Part shown: positions 1 through 8,158 of the stretch, one piece after another
Numbering within the stretch: the first letter of the stretch is position 1
How the letters are laid out: each line of letters begins with the position of its first letter
Assembly: GCF_016587355.1 (NCBI RefSeq)
Contig: NZ_BNJF01000006.1
Span: 332,071-396,070, forward strand
Reading direction: 5' to 3'
From: Ktedonospora formicarum
GTDB taxonomy: Bacteria > Chloroflexota > Ktedonobacteria > Ktedonobacterales > Ktedonobacteraceae
DNA: 64,000 nucleotides
Notes under the pieces: generated by a model
Database searches by the model: none
Told to the model about the DNA's origin: nothing
What the model saw: the letters and a program-made list of their open reading frames with translations, nothing else
Made by a program: the position numbers and the translations under genes

Positions 1-1010
1 GCTAGAGAACTTTTGTGAAAAACAAATATCTCTTATTTATTATATTTTTTGGGAACAAATGTGTAACTGACTGCTTTTGTGGTTCTCCGTCATCTTTCGT
101 GCTAAGCACAACTATAAGCAGGAAGCTCTCTTCTGCTCTTGGCTCAAATAGCCGATCTATCAAACATAATGGTTTAAGGCAGCTTTTCATTGCACGAAAG
201 GTGATGGAGAACCAGTTTCTTGGTACCATCATAGAGCATCGTTTCCCAGGATCCTCAACGATGTGCTTTTATTTGCTGAGTTGCTTTAACGTTAAAGCGA
301 TGAAGGAACCATCTGAGATATAGAAACACTTCCTTTTCATAAACAGGTGACAGATCCCACACAGCGTAGGACTGGCAACTGAGTGTACTGGAAATGATCT
401 GGAATGCCAAAAAAATTTAACTCCTTTTTCACTATTTTTACATACTTTTCACACATTTTTTGCGGGAGAAGAGGCAACTGATGAAGCACTCTTCTCCTTG
501 TGCTTCTTCCCTCCTGCTAGCAGAAAGTGCTTTTGCTAACGCTGCTTTACCAAGCAAACGGCTGCACTTGCTGACGTGTGTGGGCATCACGCCAGTAGAC
601 ACCTTCGTGCAGGTGCGTATAGGGATCAAAACTTGCCGGGATGGCTTGTGTGAACATGCCGGGTGAAGAGGGGGCAGCCTTAGTGACGACTGACTCAGTG
701 CTCGCCGGGGCTGCTGTTGATCGCGTAGACAGTGCATTTCCTCCCAGAAGCAAAGCACAGGCAAGCAACAGTGCCATCCCTGCGACCCGCAAGCCCAGCA
801 GCGAGAGAGGAGCGTCGAAGTATCTGATTCATGTTGATTATCCATCTTTCTTGTAGTCAAGAGGCATTTCATTTATTGATGATCCCTCTGGTGGACATGG
901 TGCTTCGCCCTGCCTCATGCCACCAGAGGGATCACACGTTTGTTAGTGTACGTGAGCCTGCTGCCTCCTTGGAAGCCTTCGACGACCCAAATGTTGGAGA
1001 ACCTGGCTGT
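1..1010. other. Intergenic region without a convincing gene
   Basis: Several short open frames exist on both strands but none has a ribosome binding site, a recognisable domain or a coherent codon pattern. The only fragment with some protein character is the possible signal-peptide frame at 547-792, listed separately. The stretch borders the relic zone that starts at 1011, so part of it may be decayed mobile DNA that I cannot identify. Confidence 0.4.
547..792 (-). CDS. Possible small secreted peptide (weak)
   Basis: This 81-residue frame would start at a TTG codon. It begins with a hydrophobic segment rich in Leu and Ala, like a signal peptide or membrane anchor, followed by a Ser/Thr/Ala/Pro-rich tail of about 55 residues. 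The frame is open upstream of the TTG for 14 codons without an ATG, and I see no good Shine-Dalgarno site. No family is recognised. It could be a true short exported protein or a chance frame in a decayed region. Confidence 0.2.
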   Translation of the reverse strand: MRVAGMALLLACALLLGGNALSTRSTAAPASTESVVTKAAPSSPGMFTQAIPASFDPYTHLHEGVYWRDAHTRQQVQPFAW

Positions 1011-1061
1011 ATTCCTGATCGCATCTGTTTTGTGCACGCAAGAGATAGAGATCAAATAGTG
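1011..1061. repeat. 51-bp dispersed repeat, copy 1
   Basis: These 51 bp recur with two mismatches (G/A at 1038 and A/C at 1047 in this copy) and in the same orientation at 28765-28815, right at the end of lanM. Here the repeat abuts the right end of the IS605-type relic (1062-1182). It may be the target sequence of that element, or an end of another element. It has no coding features. Confidence 0.75.
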
Positions 1062-1096
1062 TGACGACTCCGCATAGGCTAAAGCCTAGCGGCTTC
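1062..1096 (-). ncRNA. IS605-type right end / omegaRNA 3' hairpin relic
   Basis: Just downstream of the tnpB stop codon, read on the minus strand, lies a short GC-rich hairpin (CTAGGCTTTAGCCTA-type stem-loop with flanking GC pairs) followed directly by the 51-bp repeat. IS200/IS605 elements end in such imperfect hairpins, and in TnpB elements the same sequence forms the 3' part of the omegaRNA guide scaffold. I infer the element boundary at about 1062. Confidence 0.5.
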
Positions 1097-1182
1097 TCAG
1101 GAGGCTTGCACTTCCTGATGGCACCGTCCATGCCAAAGAGCTTTTCTATTCATGGCAGCATTGTGGTCTCTATCCAGTTCGC
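1097..1182 (-). pseudogene. TnpB relic, 3' exon
   Basis: The minus strand reads ELDRDHNAAMN and then runs 18 codons to a TGA stop at 1097. This is the end of the TnpB zinc-ribbon/RuvC-III region, where the DRD-N-A motif supplies a catalytic aspartate. The codon before it is split by the 3' end of group II intron 1 at 1183. Joining 1182 to 7578 restores the frame and gives ECGC-ELDRDHNAA, the usual order in TnpB. The gene has other defects in its 5' exon, so it is dead whether or not the intron splices. Confidence 0.75.
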
Positions 1183-1203
1183 GTAGGGTAGTAACCGTGC
1201 GCC

Positions 1204-2529
1204 TTAATGTATTGCTACATCAGGTTTCACTGAAACCCCCTCCGAACCGGACTTATACATTTCTGCATATCCGGCTCTCCGAATTTTCCTGAGCTTTTTC
1301 TTTTTCTCACTGAGTGTCCCTGCATGGAGTTCATCATGGCATTCGACACAAAGCACCATTGTTTTGCGTCGTCGTTCAATCATCTGGCGTTCCCAAGGGG
1401 CCTTACCTTGCAGATTTCCCAATTTACGGATATGGTGTACTTCAACCTGACTTCCTCGAATACCGCACCATTCACATTCGGTTGCCAACAGGCGTTTTCC
1501 TAGTTCATTGCGGCTTTGGTACACCCACGTTTTGGGGATAAGGTCTATTTTTCCATATGTCACTTTTTCCTTTTGAAGTTGTTTGGTAGAGGAAACGAGT
1601 TCATACTCTTTTATTCCTTTCCCTTCCTTTTCGAGGGATATGACATATCTGTTTGGGCCTTTCTTGAGATTTTTGATGACCTTTTTGATTGAGCTTTTTC
1701 GTTTTCCTGCCAATGTGCAGAAGAAGCTCGTCATGGTAATCCAGAGCACTCCTCCTGCTGCGTCCTTCAGATTGTCTGCCAGCGAGTAATACCCTAAAAA
1801 TCCTCTCACTTCCGCGTTATAGGTCATGTCGAGTTCATTGAGATATATATTGGAAAGGACAGGGCTGAGCGTTCCTCCCTGTGGAACTCCTGAGTACGTC
1901 TGATGATACCTCCAATCTTCGACGTATCCGGCTTTCAAGAATTGCCCAATGAGATGAAGAAAGCGTTTATCGGTGATTTTTTTGCTCAATACCCTCAGTA
2001 GTGTATCGTGGTTGACATTATCGAAATATCCTTTAATGTCTCCTTCTACCCACCATCTGACTCCATTCATGTCTCGTTTGACCGCTTCAAGCGCCGTATG
2101 ACAGCTTCTTTCTGGTCTGAAGCCGTGTGAGTGTTTCGAGAAAGTTGGTTCATAGATGGCTTCCAGGATGAGCTTGAGCACCGTACCCAAGAGTTTATCC
2201 CGAAAAATGGGTATGCCTAGCGGGCGTTGTTTCCCATTGGGTTTGGGGATATAGACACGGCGGACAGGGATTGGTTTGTACCTTGAGGCTTTCAGATCTG
2301 CGATTGCATCCTGGATGAGTCTCAGCCCTGCACCATCTATGGTCTCCCCATCGATCCCAGGAGTCATGTTGCCCGGCTTTGGCGCGATACGTTGGTAGGC
2401 CAGGAGCCATAGTTCGACATTGAAGAGCTTTTGGAACAGCTTGTCGAATGTGACTTCTGGTTTTATGGTCATCTTGCTCAGTGTTGTAAGGAGTGCGTTT
2501 GGTTGTTGCACTATGTGCTCCTCTTTCAT
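1204..2529 (-). CDS. Intron 1-encoded reverse transcriptase/maturase with internal deletion, HNH domain
   Basis: A 441-residue group II intron protein. RT0-RT4 are present (GIPIFRDK, HGFRPERSCHTAL, GVPQGGTLSPVLSNIYLNELD). The sequence then jumps from LNELDM straight into the maturase X domain (YSLADNLKDAAGG) and a C-terminal HNH endonuclease (CEWCG, VEVHHI, CVECHDELHAG). The YADD motif that holds the catalytic aspartates is missing; the family is usually about 600 residues, so roughly 150-200 are gone without loss of frame. The protein cannot polymerise DNA but could in principle still bind and fold the RNA. Its last 25 codons run through intron domain V into domain VI, so the C-terminal tail is a translated ribozyme sequence. 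Confidence 0.85.
   Translation of the reverse strand: MKEEHIVQQPNALLTTLSKMTIKPEVTFDKLFQKLFNVELWLLAYQRIAPKPGNMTPGIDGETIDGAGLRLIQDAIADLKASRYKPIPVRRVYIPKPNGKQRPLGIPIFRDKLLGTVLKLILEAIYEPTFSKHSHGFRPERSCHTALEAVKRDMNGVRWWVEGDIKGYFDNVNHDTLLRVLSKKITDKRFLHLIGQFLKAGYVEDWRYHQTYSGVPQGGTLSPVLSNIYLNELDMTYNAEVRGFLGYYSLADNLKDAAGGVLWITMTSFFCTLAGKRKSSIKKVIKNLKKGPNRYVISLEKEGKGIKEYELVSSTKQLQKEKVTYGKIDLIPKTWVYQSRNELGKRLLATECEWCGIRGSQVEVHHIRKLGNLQGKAPWERQMIERRRKTMVLCVECHDELHAGTLSEKKKKLRKIRRAGYAEMYKSGSEGVSVKPDVAIH
1241..1279 (-). ncRNA. Group II intron 1 domain V (with domain VI to 1183)
   Basis: On the minus strand the stretch folds as GAGAGCCGGAT / AGTCCGGTTC with a short AT-rich loop. This is the typical 34-40 nt domain V hairpin, the catalytic heart of group II ribozymes. 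A second stem (GTAG-CTAC with an internal A bulge) follows, as expected for domain VI and the branch-point A. The overlap with the coding frame of the intron protein is visible directly. Confidence 0.75.
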
Positions 2530-2661
2530 GCTTACAACTGAAAATTCTGCGTCCCTTGGCCCTGTATGCAGTTTTCCCGCACTCCTTGAGCAGGTCGTTG
2601 CTCCCCTGCCGACGTGAGGTAGAAGGCCAGGTCTTGATTGCTCAAGAACACCAACCCTCCC

Positions 2662-2703
2662 CTCCCGAACTGGACGTGCGGCTTGTCACCGCATCCAGCT
2701 CTC
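2662..2703 (-). ncRNA. Group II intron 2 domain V
   Basis: The minus strand folds as GAGAGCTGGATGCGG / CCGCACGTCCAGTTC around a GTGACAAG-type loop, a well-formed domain V. It starts 10 bp after the stop codon of the intron protein (2714), unlike intron 1 where the coding frame overlaps the ribozyme. Domain VI with a GCAA tetraloop hairpin follows, down to 2619. Confidence 0.8.
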
Positions 2704-2713
2704 ACGGAATCTC

Positions 2714-3911
2714 CTACGTTTTTTCCCGTTTGTACGGGTTGTATGCCAAGTCTGAGAGATTCAATCCGTCGTAATCTCCGCGATGAATCTTCTGATGGCA
2801 TGTCTTACAGACAGGGATTTGTTTCCGGTTCAGCATCTGTAGGATCGCATTGACTCCTACAGGTTTCTTGCCTCCTGTTTTGCGAATATGGCGGACATGA
2901 TGCATTTCTACTTGTTGGACACTGTTGCAAATACAGCAGGGCATTCCTAGTTTTGAGCGGGTTCGCATGGTAATGCTCCATTGGAGACGGTCCACTTCCT
3001 CCTGCCCGATCTGGAAGCCATTGCGTTGCTTTTTCCAGTCGCTGTTCGCATAGAAGGCAACGCGTCGGTCTTTCTTTCCATCTTTTGCCTTGATCATGAT
3101 GGTTGGGGTTTTGCCGAAACGTTTGAAGATTTGACCGACCGGGCGTTTGTATTTGGCTGCGAACGTCATCACAAGTGAGAATTTGAGGATATATTGGATC
3201 TGGGCGAGATGCCCAAAATTGTCCGCGAACCGGTAGTAGTTCTGTATCCCCCGATTGATGCCATTAAAAAGAGGAATGATTTGATCTGCGTCGAGGTCTA
3301 TCCATGCGAGCTTCGTTGTTGGGTGCCCTGTAGTTGTACAGAACCCTTTGGCGTGGAGTTTCTTGACCAGTTCATTTCGTGGAGCTGTCATAACGATTTC
3401 TGAGCCAGTGGATCGACGTTGAATCGGTCTGCCTGAGCCATTGTTGGTCGTCACGACGCGTTGGACTCCTTCTCTGCCAATGGCTAATCGCGTTCCTAAA
3501 AAGTGGGCCTGTTCTTTGCGGGCATGGGTGATCTGGGTCTTCTCTTCGCTCAAGGTGAGCTTGAGACGTTGACTCAGGAAGGTTTTCAATTCTTCCTTCA
3601 CTTGTTCCGCAAGTGTACGAGGGCCACAGATTCCGACCAGCCAATCATCCGCGTATCTCAGGTATTTGATGCGAATGAAGTTGGGATCGTTCACTTCTAC
3701 CGCAGGGATACTTCTAATTTGACGTACCAATGCTCTAAATTCTTTGGTGCGCGTTACTCCTTTCTTAGCTAAGCGTAGTTTTTGTGCTGACAATTTTCTC
3801 CAAAGCGGATTGGGGTGTTTTCTTGCCCCGCCTCGTTCCGTGCGTTTGCGTATCTCTTCCATTTTCTCGTCGAGTTCATGGAGATAGACGTTTGCCAAGA
3901 TTGGGCTGGCC
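2714..3911 (-). pseudogene. Intron 2 reverse transcriptase, C-terminal half
   Basis: This part starts at the SPILANVYLHELD segment (RT domain 4/5). It keeps YADD, the rest of the RT domain, the maturase X domain and a C-terminal HNH motif (CCICN, VEMHHVRH, CKTCHQKIH). The frame is open upstream to 3979, but residues before SPIL are encoded by the inserted element. The matching N-terminal half is at 5912-6580, ending in PQGGLA. Joined, they would form an intact protein of about 630 residues with every catalytic motif. The gene is therefore disrupted by one clean insertion, not by decay, and precise excision would revive it. Confidence 0.85.
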
Positions 3912-5549
3912 ACGCCTCCTACAATGTTGCAAACTTTGGGTACGAGCACCTGATAGGTTTGATGGAGGAGTCGGATCAATCCGAAAAATCACGTTCACCT
4001 GTTCCTCATGAATTTCGACGCGTTTCACCAGCGTGCGGATCATCTCCCGACGCGTGAGCCAATCTGCTTGAGACAGCCCTTCACTCACCTTCGTGGCAAA
4101 AGTTTCTAACCGCCCAATGATCAATTGCAGCTCTTGCTCAAGACTCTCCTGATCCTGAATCTGTCGAATATGCGCTTCGAGTTGTCTGACCCGTTCACGC
4201 ATCCGTGTGATCCTGGGATCAAATTCGGCTTTGTCAATGGTGCCTTCGGCATAACTATCGATCAAGCGAGCAATCCCTTGTCGCAACCGCCCCAGGCTCG
4301 TTTGGAGCCCTTTCAATTCTGGAGCCATATCCGCTGTCTGGAGTTGCTGTCGATATTCGTGTTCCAATCGTGCAGGATCCTCAAGCAGTTGGCACACTTC
4401 TTGCCACACAGCTTCATCGACCAGGTCTGTGCGCAGTTGCTTGTTCCAGCACAGCCGCACGCCTCCGAAGCGATAGGCATCCGAACCAATACAACGGTAA
4501 TAGGCATAGCTGCGCGGATGCCCTTTCCGCGCGCTTGGGCTAATTGGCTTGCCGTAATAAGCATATCCGCAACATCCACAGACAAGCAACCCCTGCAACA
4601 AGTAGCGAGCCCCGCGCTCTCCAATACGAGCACGTTGTCGATTTTCTTGCAGTTGCTCCTGAACGCTTTCAAAGAGTTCCTCACTCACCAGAGCCGGAAC
4701 GGGAATACTCAACCACTGCTCACGCGGAACATCCTGGGTGCTCACAGCACGTTTGGGTTGCATGGGGCGTCCCCGTTGTGCGCGTAAGCGTGGTCGCAGT
4801 GGCTCAACGCTCGTTTTGCCAAAGGCGGCCATCCCTTTGTAGGCTGGATTTTTGAGCATATCCCAGACCGTCGCGCGATCCCAGACCGTTTTGCCGGTTC
4901 TCGTCTGCTCTTTGGCTGCGGTTAGCCGACGACAGACCTCACCAATGGAACAGCGATCGTGTCCGACCCAGGCGAAGACCTGACGGACGACACGCGCTTC
5001 TTCCAACAGGATATCGAACCGCGCTTCGCCGGCCCCCTCATGCTTGCCGATGTACCGATAGCCATAGGGCGCTCCACTCAAAACGCTGACCATGCCTGCC
5101 TGTGCCGCGTGCCGCTTGCCACGGCGACTGCGTTCCATGATTTTCGCTCGCTCGTATTCGGAAATCATGCCTTGCACCTGTAACAAAAGTTGATCTTCCG
5201 GTGTCTGCCCAACTTCTCGATTGAGAAAATTCACCTCGACCCCCGCGCGGAGAAACTCTTCAAGCAGGAGCACCTGATGGGCATAGTTGCGGGCGAAGCG
5301 ATCGGGGCAGAGCACATAGAGCCGGTCAATCCCTCCAGCAGCGGCCACATCGCGGAGTTGCTCCAAGGCTGGGCGAATCAGCGTCGCGCCACTGTACCCA
5401 TTGTCGATAAACTCATGTTCTCTGGGAAGCGACAAGCCTAGGGTACTGACATAAGCACGCAGTTCGCTCACCTGGCTGTCAATGGTCTTGGTCTCGCTTT
5501 GCTGCTCGGAGGACACACGAGCATAGATCGCCACTTGTAGATCGTTCAT
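3876..5549 (-). CDS. Large serine recombinase of the inserted element
   Basis: A 557-residue serine recombinase. The N-terminal catalytic domain has the nucleophile in YARVSSEQQ (about Ser13) and the RFARN and ERAKIMERSRRGK motifs. A recombinase domain follows at about 165-300, then a zinc ribbon (CGCCG, YRC, LCW) near 310-370, and a long C-terminal coiled coil. Such enzymes integrate and excise DNA between attP and attB. The start is ATG at 5549, coupled by a 4-nt overlap to the small upstream gene. The last dozen codons and the stop lie outside the element, in the disrupted reverse transcriptase, so the C-terminus is partly made of target sequence. It is likely active, since all core motifs are present. 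Confidence 0.9.
   Translation of the reverse strand: MNDLQVAIYARVSSEQQSETKTIDSQVSELRAYVSTLGLSLPREHEFIDNGYSGATLIRPALEQLRDVAAAGGIDRLYVLCPDRFARNYAHQVLLLEEFLRAGVEVNFLNREVGQTPEDQLLLQVQGMISEYERAKIMERSRRGKRHAAQAGMVSVLSGAPYGYRYIGKHEGAGEARFDILLEEARVVRQVFAWVGHDRCSIGEVCRRLTAAKEQTRTGKTVWDRATVWDMLKNPAYKGMAAFGKTSVEPLRPRLRAQRGRPMQPKRAVSTQDVPREQWLSIPVPALVSEELFESVQEQLQENRQRARIGERGARYLLQGLLVCGCCGYAYYGKPISPSARKGHPRSYAYYRCIGSDAYRFGGVRLCWNKQLRTDLVDEAVWQEVCQLLEDPARLEHEYRQQLQTADMAPELKGLQTSLGRLRQGIARLIDSYAEGTIDKAEFDPRITRMRERVRQLEAHIRQIQDQESLEQELQLIIGRLETFATKVSEGLSQADWLTRREMIRTLVKRVEIHEEQVNVIFRIDPTPPSNLSGARTQSLQHCRRRGQPNLGKRLSP
3909..3933. repeat. Element end / attachment half-site (low-coordinate side)
   Basis: GGC core followed by ACGCCTCCTACAATGTTGC and a short A-run. 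It is inverted relative to 5889-5914. In serine-integrase systems the two ends of an integrated element are the two arms of attP. When joined here they give a palindrome of about 45 bp centred on GGC, as expected for attP. Confidence 0.65.
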
Positions 5550-5911
5550 GAACGTTTCCTTTCTCCCACCTGCCCCTGGGTTTCAGATGAGATCGCCTCG
5601 ATTCTCGCAGGCGTCAGCCGTCGTCGCCTCGCGCTGGGAAGGAGGAAGGCGTAGGCTGTATGCAGCACCTGGTGTTCTTCGCGGTTGGGTTCAAACAGGA
5701 CCTGCACCTCCAACGTCATCGGTTGCTTGCGAGCGCGTTTGGTCATGATGAGCTCCTAGATCGCGCGTGCCCGTATCTTCAGCTTGATGCCCGTTGCAAT
5801 CAAGGGGTGCGCCATGAAAGCCATCTCCATAGGCTGCGCACAGCTGAGCTCGCGGGATCGCTCTCTGATACACGAAACTCAGAACCTTTTTGGCAACATT
5901 GTAAGAGGCGT
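3912..5911 (-). mobile_element. 2.0-kb serine-recombinase element inserted in a reverse-transcriptase gene
   Basis: The ends were found by comparing both flanks with the intact motif PQGG-LASPILANVYL of group II intron proteins. Removing 3912-5911 together with one copy of the 3-bp repeat GGC rebuilds PQGGLASPIL in frame. The element ends are imperfect inverted repeats of about 22 bp (3912-3933 and 5889-5911). The cargo is the recombinase (3876-5549) and a 66-residue companion (5546-5746); nothing else fits in the remaining 165 bp. It is a minimal, self-mobile unit. Confidence 0.8.
5546..5746 (-). CDS. Small companion protein of the serine recombinase
   Basis: 66 residues, ATG at 5746 preceded by TAGGAG at a suitable distance, stop overlapping the recombinase start in an ATGA junction. 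The protein is very basic at both ends and has no domain I recognise. The tight translational coupling and position inside the element suggest a directionality factor, a DNA-binding accessory protein, or simply a leader that tunes recombinase translation. The function is inferred from context only. Confidence 0.55.
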   Translation of the reverse strand: MTKRARKQPMTLEVQVLFEPNREEHQVLHTAYAFLLPSARRRRLTPARIEAISSETQGQVGERKRS

Positions 5912-5914
5912 GGC
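5889..5914. repeat. Element end / attachment half-site (high-coordinate side)
   Basis: Imperfect inverted copy of 3909-3933: TTTGGCAACATTGTAAGAGG followed by the GGC core. Two base differences and one indel separate the two arms. The GGC triplet occurs on both sides of the element and once in the reconstructed target, so crossover probably took place within it. Confidence 0.65.
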
Positions 5915-6580
5915 TAATCCGCCCTGTGGGGTTCCTGCCAGGCTGTCGTGTCTCGCTTCTTGCAAGTCCAGGTATCCTGCTCGAAGGAGTTTCCAGATGA
6001 GATTAAGGAAGCGTTCATCTTGAATCTTCTTCCGAAGGAGGCTCACTAAAACCTCATGGTCGATGGCGTCGAAACACGCCTGAATATCTCCCTCCAAAAA
6101 CCAGTTGAGAGCAGGCCATTTCCCTCGAATTTCTCGCAGGGCTGTATGGCAACTGCGGCCTGGGCGGAAGCCATGACTGGTTTCATGGAAGTAGGGGCCA
6201 TGTGGGCTATCATAAAGACATTCAAGAATGGTACGGATCACTTCTTGCACAATTTTGTCGCGTGTTGAAGGAATCCCCAATTTCCTCATTTTCCCATTTG
6301 ATTTGGGGATGTAAACGGTTCGGACGGGTTTAAACTGGAATTGTTCCGTTCGCATCTCCTCGATGATCTGTTGGATCATATTCATGGATATTCCGTCAAT
6401 GGTCTTTCCATCAGATCCTGGGGTCATATTTCCTGGGGCCGATTTGATCCTTTCGTAGGCAACGATGTACAAATCTTCTTTGTACAGTAATCGATAAAGG
6501 TCATCATTTACCCAGTTCCTGTCTGTATTCAGGTGTCGTAGGCGCTCAAGTCTGTGTAAGGTCTTTTGTGACTTCTCCAA
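5912..6580 (-). pseudogene. Intron 2 reverse transcriptase, N-terminal half
   Basis: The frame from 6580 encodes RT0-RT4: PGNMTPGSDGKTIDG, the VYIPKSNGKMRKLGIPSTRDK block, SHGFRPGRSCHTALREI, EGDIQACFDAIDH and TPQGG. It is open for a further 10 codons into the inserted element and stops at 5879. The continuation is at 3911 and below. The start is ATG 6580, preceded by GAGGAGG at about 10 bp (6587-6593). Codon use and similarity to the intron 1 protein show that the two introns are related but distinct. Confidence 0.85.
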
Positions 6581-6639
6581 GTCAACCTCCTCAAATTCAA
6601 GCAGATTCCCTAGAGTCCTTCCTTCTCAAAAAAAAAAAA

Positions 6640-7577
6640 ACTTTTGATGAGAGAGTACTACGACTCCTCCGTGACCCTGGCCCTCACGGGCTGTAGGCCA
6701 TCCCCAAGTTGCTCTAGAAGTCTCGCTTCGTGCTTCAGGTGTCCCGTCCGTCGTTTCCCACTCCTTGTGGGCTGGTCTGGGTGGGAGTTTTGCAGGAAAA
6801 TAGTAGCTTTTCCTACAACACCCAGCACAGGCGATCATACCGTATCCTGTGGGCTGCGCCTGGTCCACCACGACTAGGTTTCAAACAATGCGGTCTTCAC
6901 CACGCACGACCTAGCTGACCGACATCTGGCTCGCGGTACTCGAACTTCATCGGCCTTACTCACATCATGCTCTTGTCCCCTCACGCCTTTCGGGTAAAGG
7001 TGTCTCTACTTTCTTGTGAGAGTAGATAAGATGCTGCTTTAATCACATTACTCCAGTGATACCTCTTCCGAGGCAGAGACTTCTATGCCACATGGGCGCA
7101 ATACTACGGACGCTCCGTCATCTGGTCTGATTTTCAGGCACTTCTGCCATAGCATCCGATCTTCTTTGATTTGATGCGTTCAGACTCGGACGATCCCCGT
7201 TTAGACATCATTCAGATGCTCTCGATGTAGGTGTCCTTTTTAAACCATTTACCTCTTATTGAGGCTGCGTCCCCTGGGGTGGGTATAGCTTCTTGCGGAT
7301 GCCCAGAAGCTATCTAGGGGATGGTGGGTGTCACCAGCTTCCCACCAGGCGCGACTTATCCCGCTAGGTTTTAGGCTTAAAGCAGTGTAGCTTTCACCAT
7401 GTCGAAATTGCTCTGGAAGACTCTCCGACTTGCTGGAGTCCTCGATCTTCCTCTCTTGGCGTCATACTATGGTCCTTACCTGCCTTTCGGGGGTAAGTGA
7501 GACGTTGAGCATACTTCCATTCCCACAGGAAGTAAGGAATTAGTTCCCGCTGAGATGATGCCCTGTTACGGGCGTAA
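6640..7577 (-). other. Domains I-III of two group II introns in tandem
   Basis: No gene here. Two related blocks follow each other on the minus strand. The first (7102-7577) is the 5' ribozyme part of intron 1, the second (about 6640-7101) that of intron 2. Each has a CCCGAAAGGC-type tetraloop stem, a later AAACCTAG segment, and a closing domain III motif (ACGGAG followed by CGTAGTA). The parallel order of these landmarks is the evidence that two 5' ribozyme halves are stacked, as expected for an intron inside an intron. Confidence 0.65.
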
Positions 7578-8105
7578 ATCCGCATTCGCCCGAATGCCAA
7601 CGCTCCGCAAGCGTCTTCTTACGAACGGTTCCACAACTACTGCATATTTGGCTCATCTATTTAGGATTAACGAACACGACTTGAGTACCAGCGTCTTCTG
7701 CTTTGTACTCACAGAATATGATGAATTGACTCCAACCAGCATCGAGGATCGACGTATTGAAGCCAGATTTTGCACGAGCTCCGTTTGGAAGATATTTGCC
7801 AGTCTCCTCATCCTTCTTTGGTTGTACTCGTTTAGATAGGTTGGCAGGCACAATACCCTCAAAGACAACCGTTTCGTAGGTATTTACCAAGCAGCGTGAC
7901 CACTGATGGAGAGAATCATTGCGCTGGTTCCGCACTTTGCGATGCAAACGAGCCACCTGTTGAACTGCCTTCTTACGTCTCTTTGAACCCTTCTTCTTTC
8001 TGGACAAAGCCTGTTGAGCCTTTGCTCATCTCTTCTCAGCCTTGCGATACTGCTTCGGGTTCTCAATGACGTCACCTGTAGATGGGGTCCCGACATATTT
8101 TCCCC
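7578..8105 (-). pseudogene. TnpB relic, 5' exon (truncated)
   Basis: The minus strand encodes the middle and end of an IS605-type TnpB: ENPKQYRKAEKR, a Lys/Arg-rich helix, FEGI at the RuvC-II position, GFNTSILDAGWSQF, then the first zinc knuckle CSSCG and RWHSGECG. In-frame stops occur after EKR and after VNPK, and the Cys expected in the second knuckle has become Gly. The N-terminal part with the first catalytic Asp is missing. The reading continues at 1182 across intron 1. Confidence 0.75.
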
Positions 8106-8158
8106 GCCATTTCCCCGCTAAGGAACTAGTGAGTAAAAAGAGGGTCTAAACCTTCCCG

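Larger units (their letters stand above)
2619..7101 (-). mobile_element. Group II intron 2 (inner intron), carrying a serine-recombinase element
   Basis: The inner intron reads from 7101 (5' end TTGCGCCC, close to the TTACGCCC of intron 1) to 2619 (3' end TTCTAC). Domains I-III lie at about 6640-7101, including its own intact domain III motif CGTAGTACTC near 6660. The reverse-transcriptase gene sits in domain IV in two pieces (5912-6580 and 2714-3911), separated by the serine-recombinase element 3912-5911. Domain V is at 2662-2703 and a GCAA-capped stem with domain VI follows. It is inserted in intron 1 between CGTAGTA and CTC, so joining the flanks rebuilds the conserved motif. Without its insert it is about 2.5 kb. 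Confidence 0.8.
1183..7577 (-). mobile_element. Group II intron 1 (outer intron), carrying intron 2
   Basis: The outer intron reads on the minus strand from 7577 (5' end, TTACGCCC) to 1183 (3' end, CCCTAC). Domain I-III sequences lie at about 7102-7577. The conserved domain III motif CGTAGTA|CTC is split by intron 2 (2619-7101). The rest of domain IV with its encoded protein is at 1204-2529, domain V at 1241-1279 and domain VI at about 1183-1238. The ends were set by three agreeing signs: homology of the 5' part to intron 2, the domain V/VI fold, and restoration of the tnpB reading frame when the flanks are joined. Without its insert the intron is about 1.9 kb. The encoded protein has lost its catalytic centre, so mobility would depend on proteins from elsewhere. 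Confidence 0.8.

Noticed and set aside
438..872. 144-residue frame on the minus strand
   Set aside because: It is rich in Cys and Ser with no domain, lacks a binding site and overlaps other frames equally well; composition looks like translated non-coding DNA.
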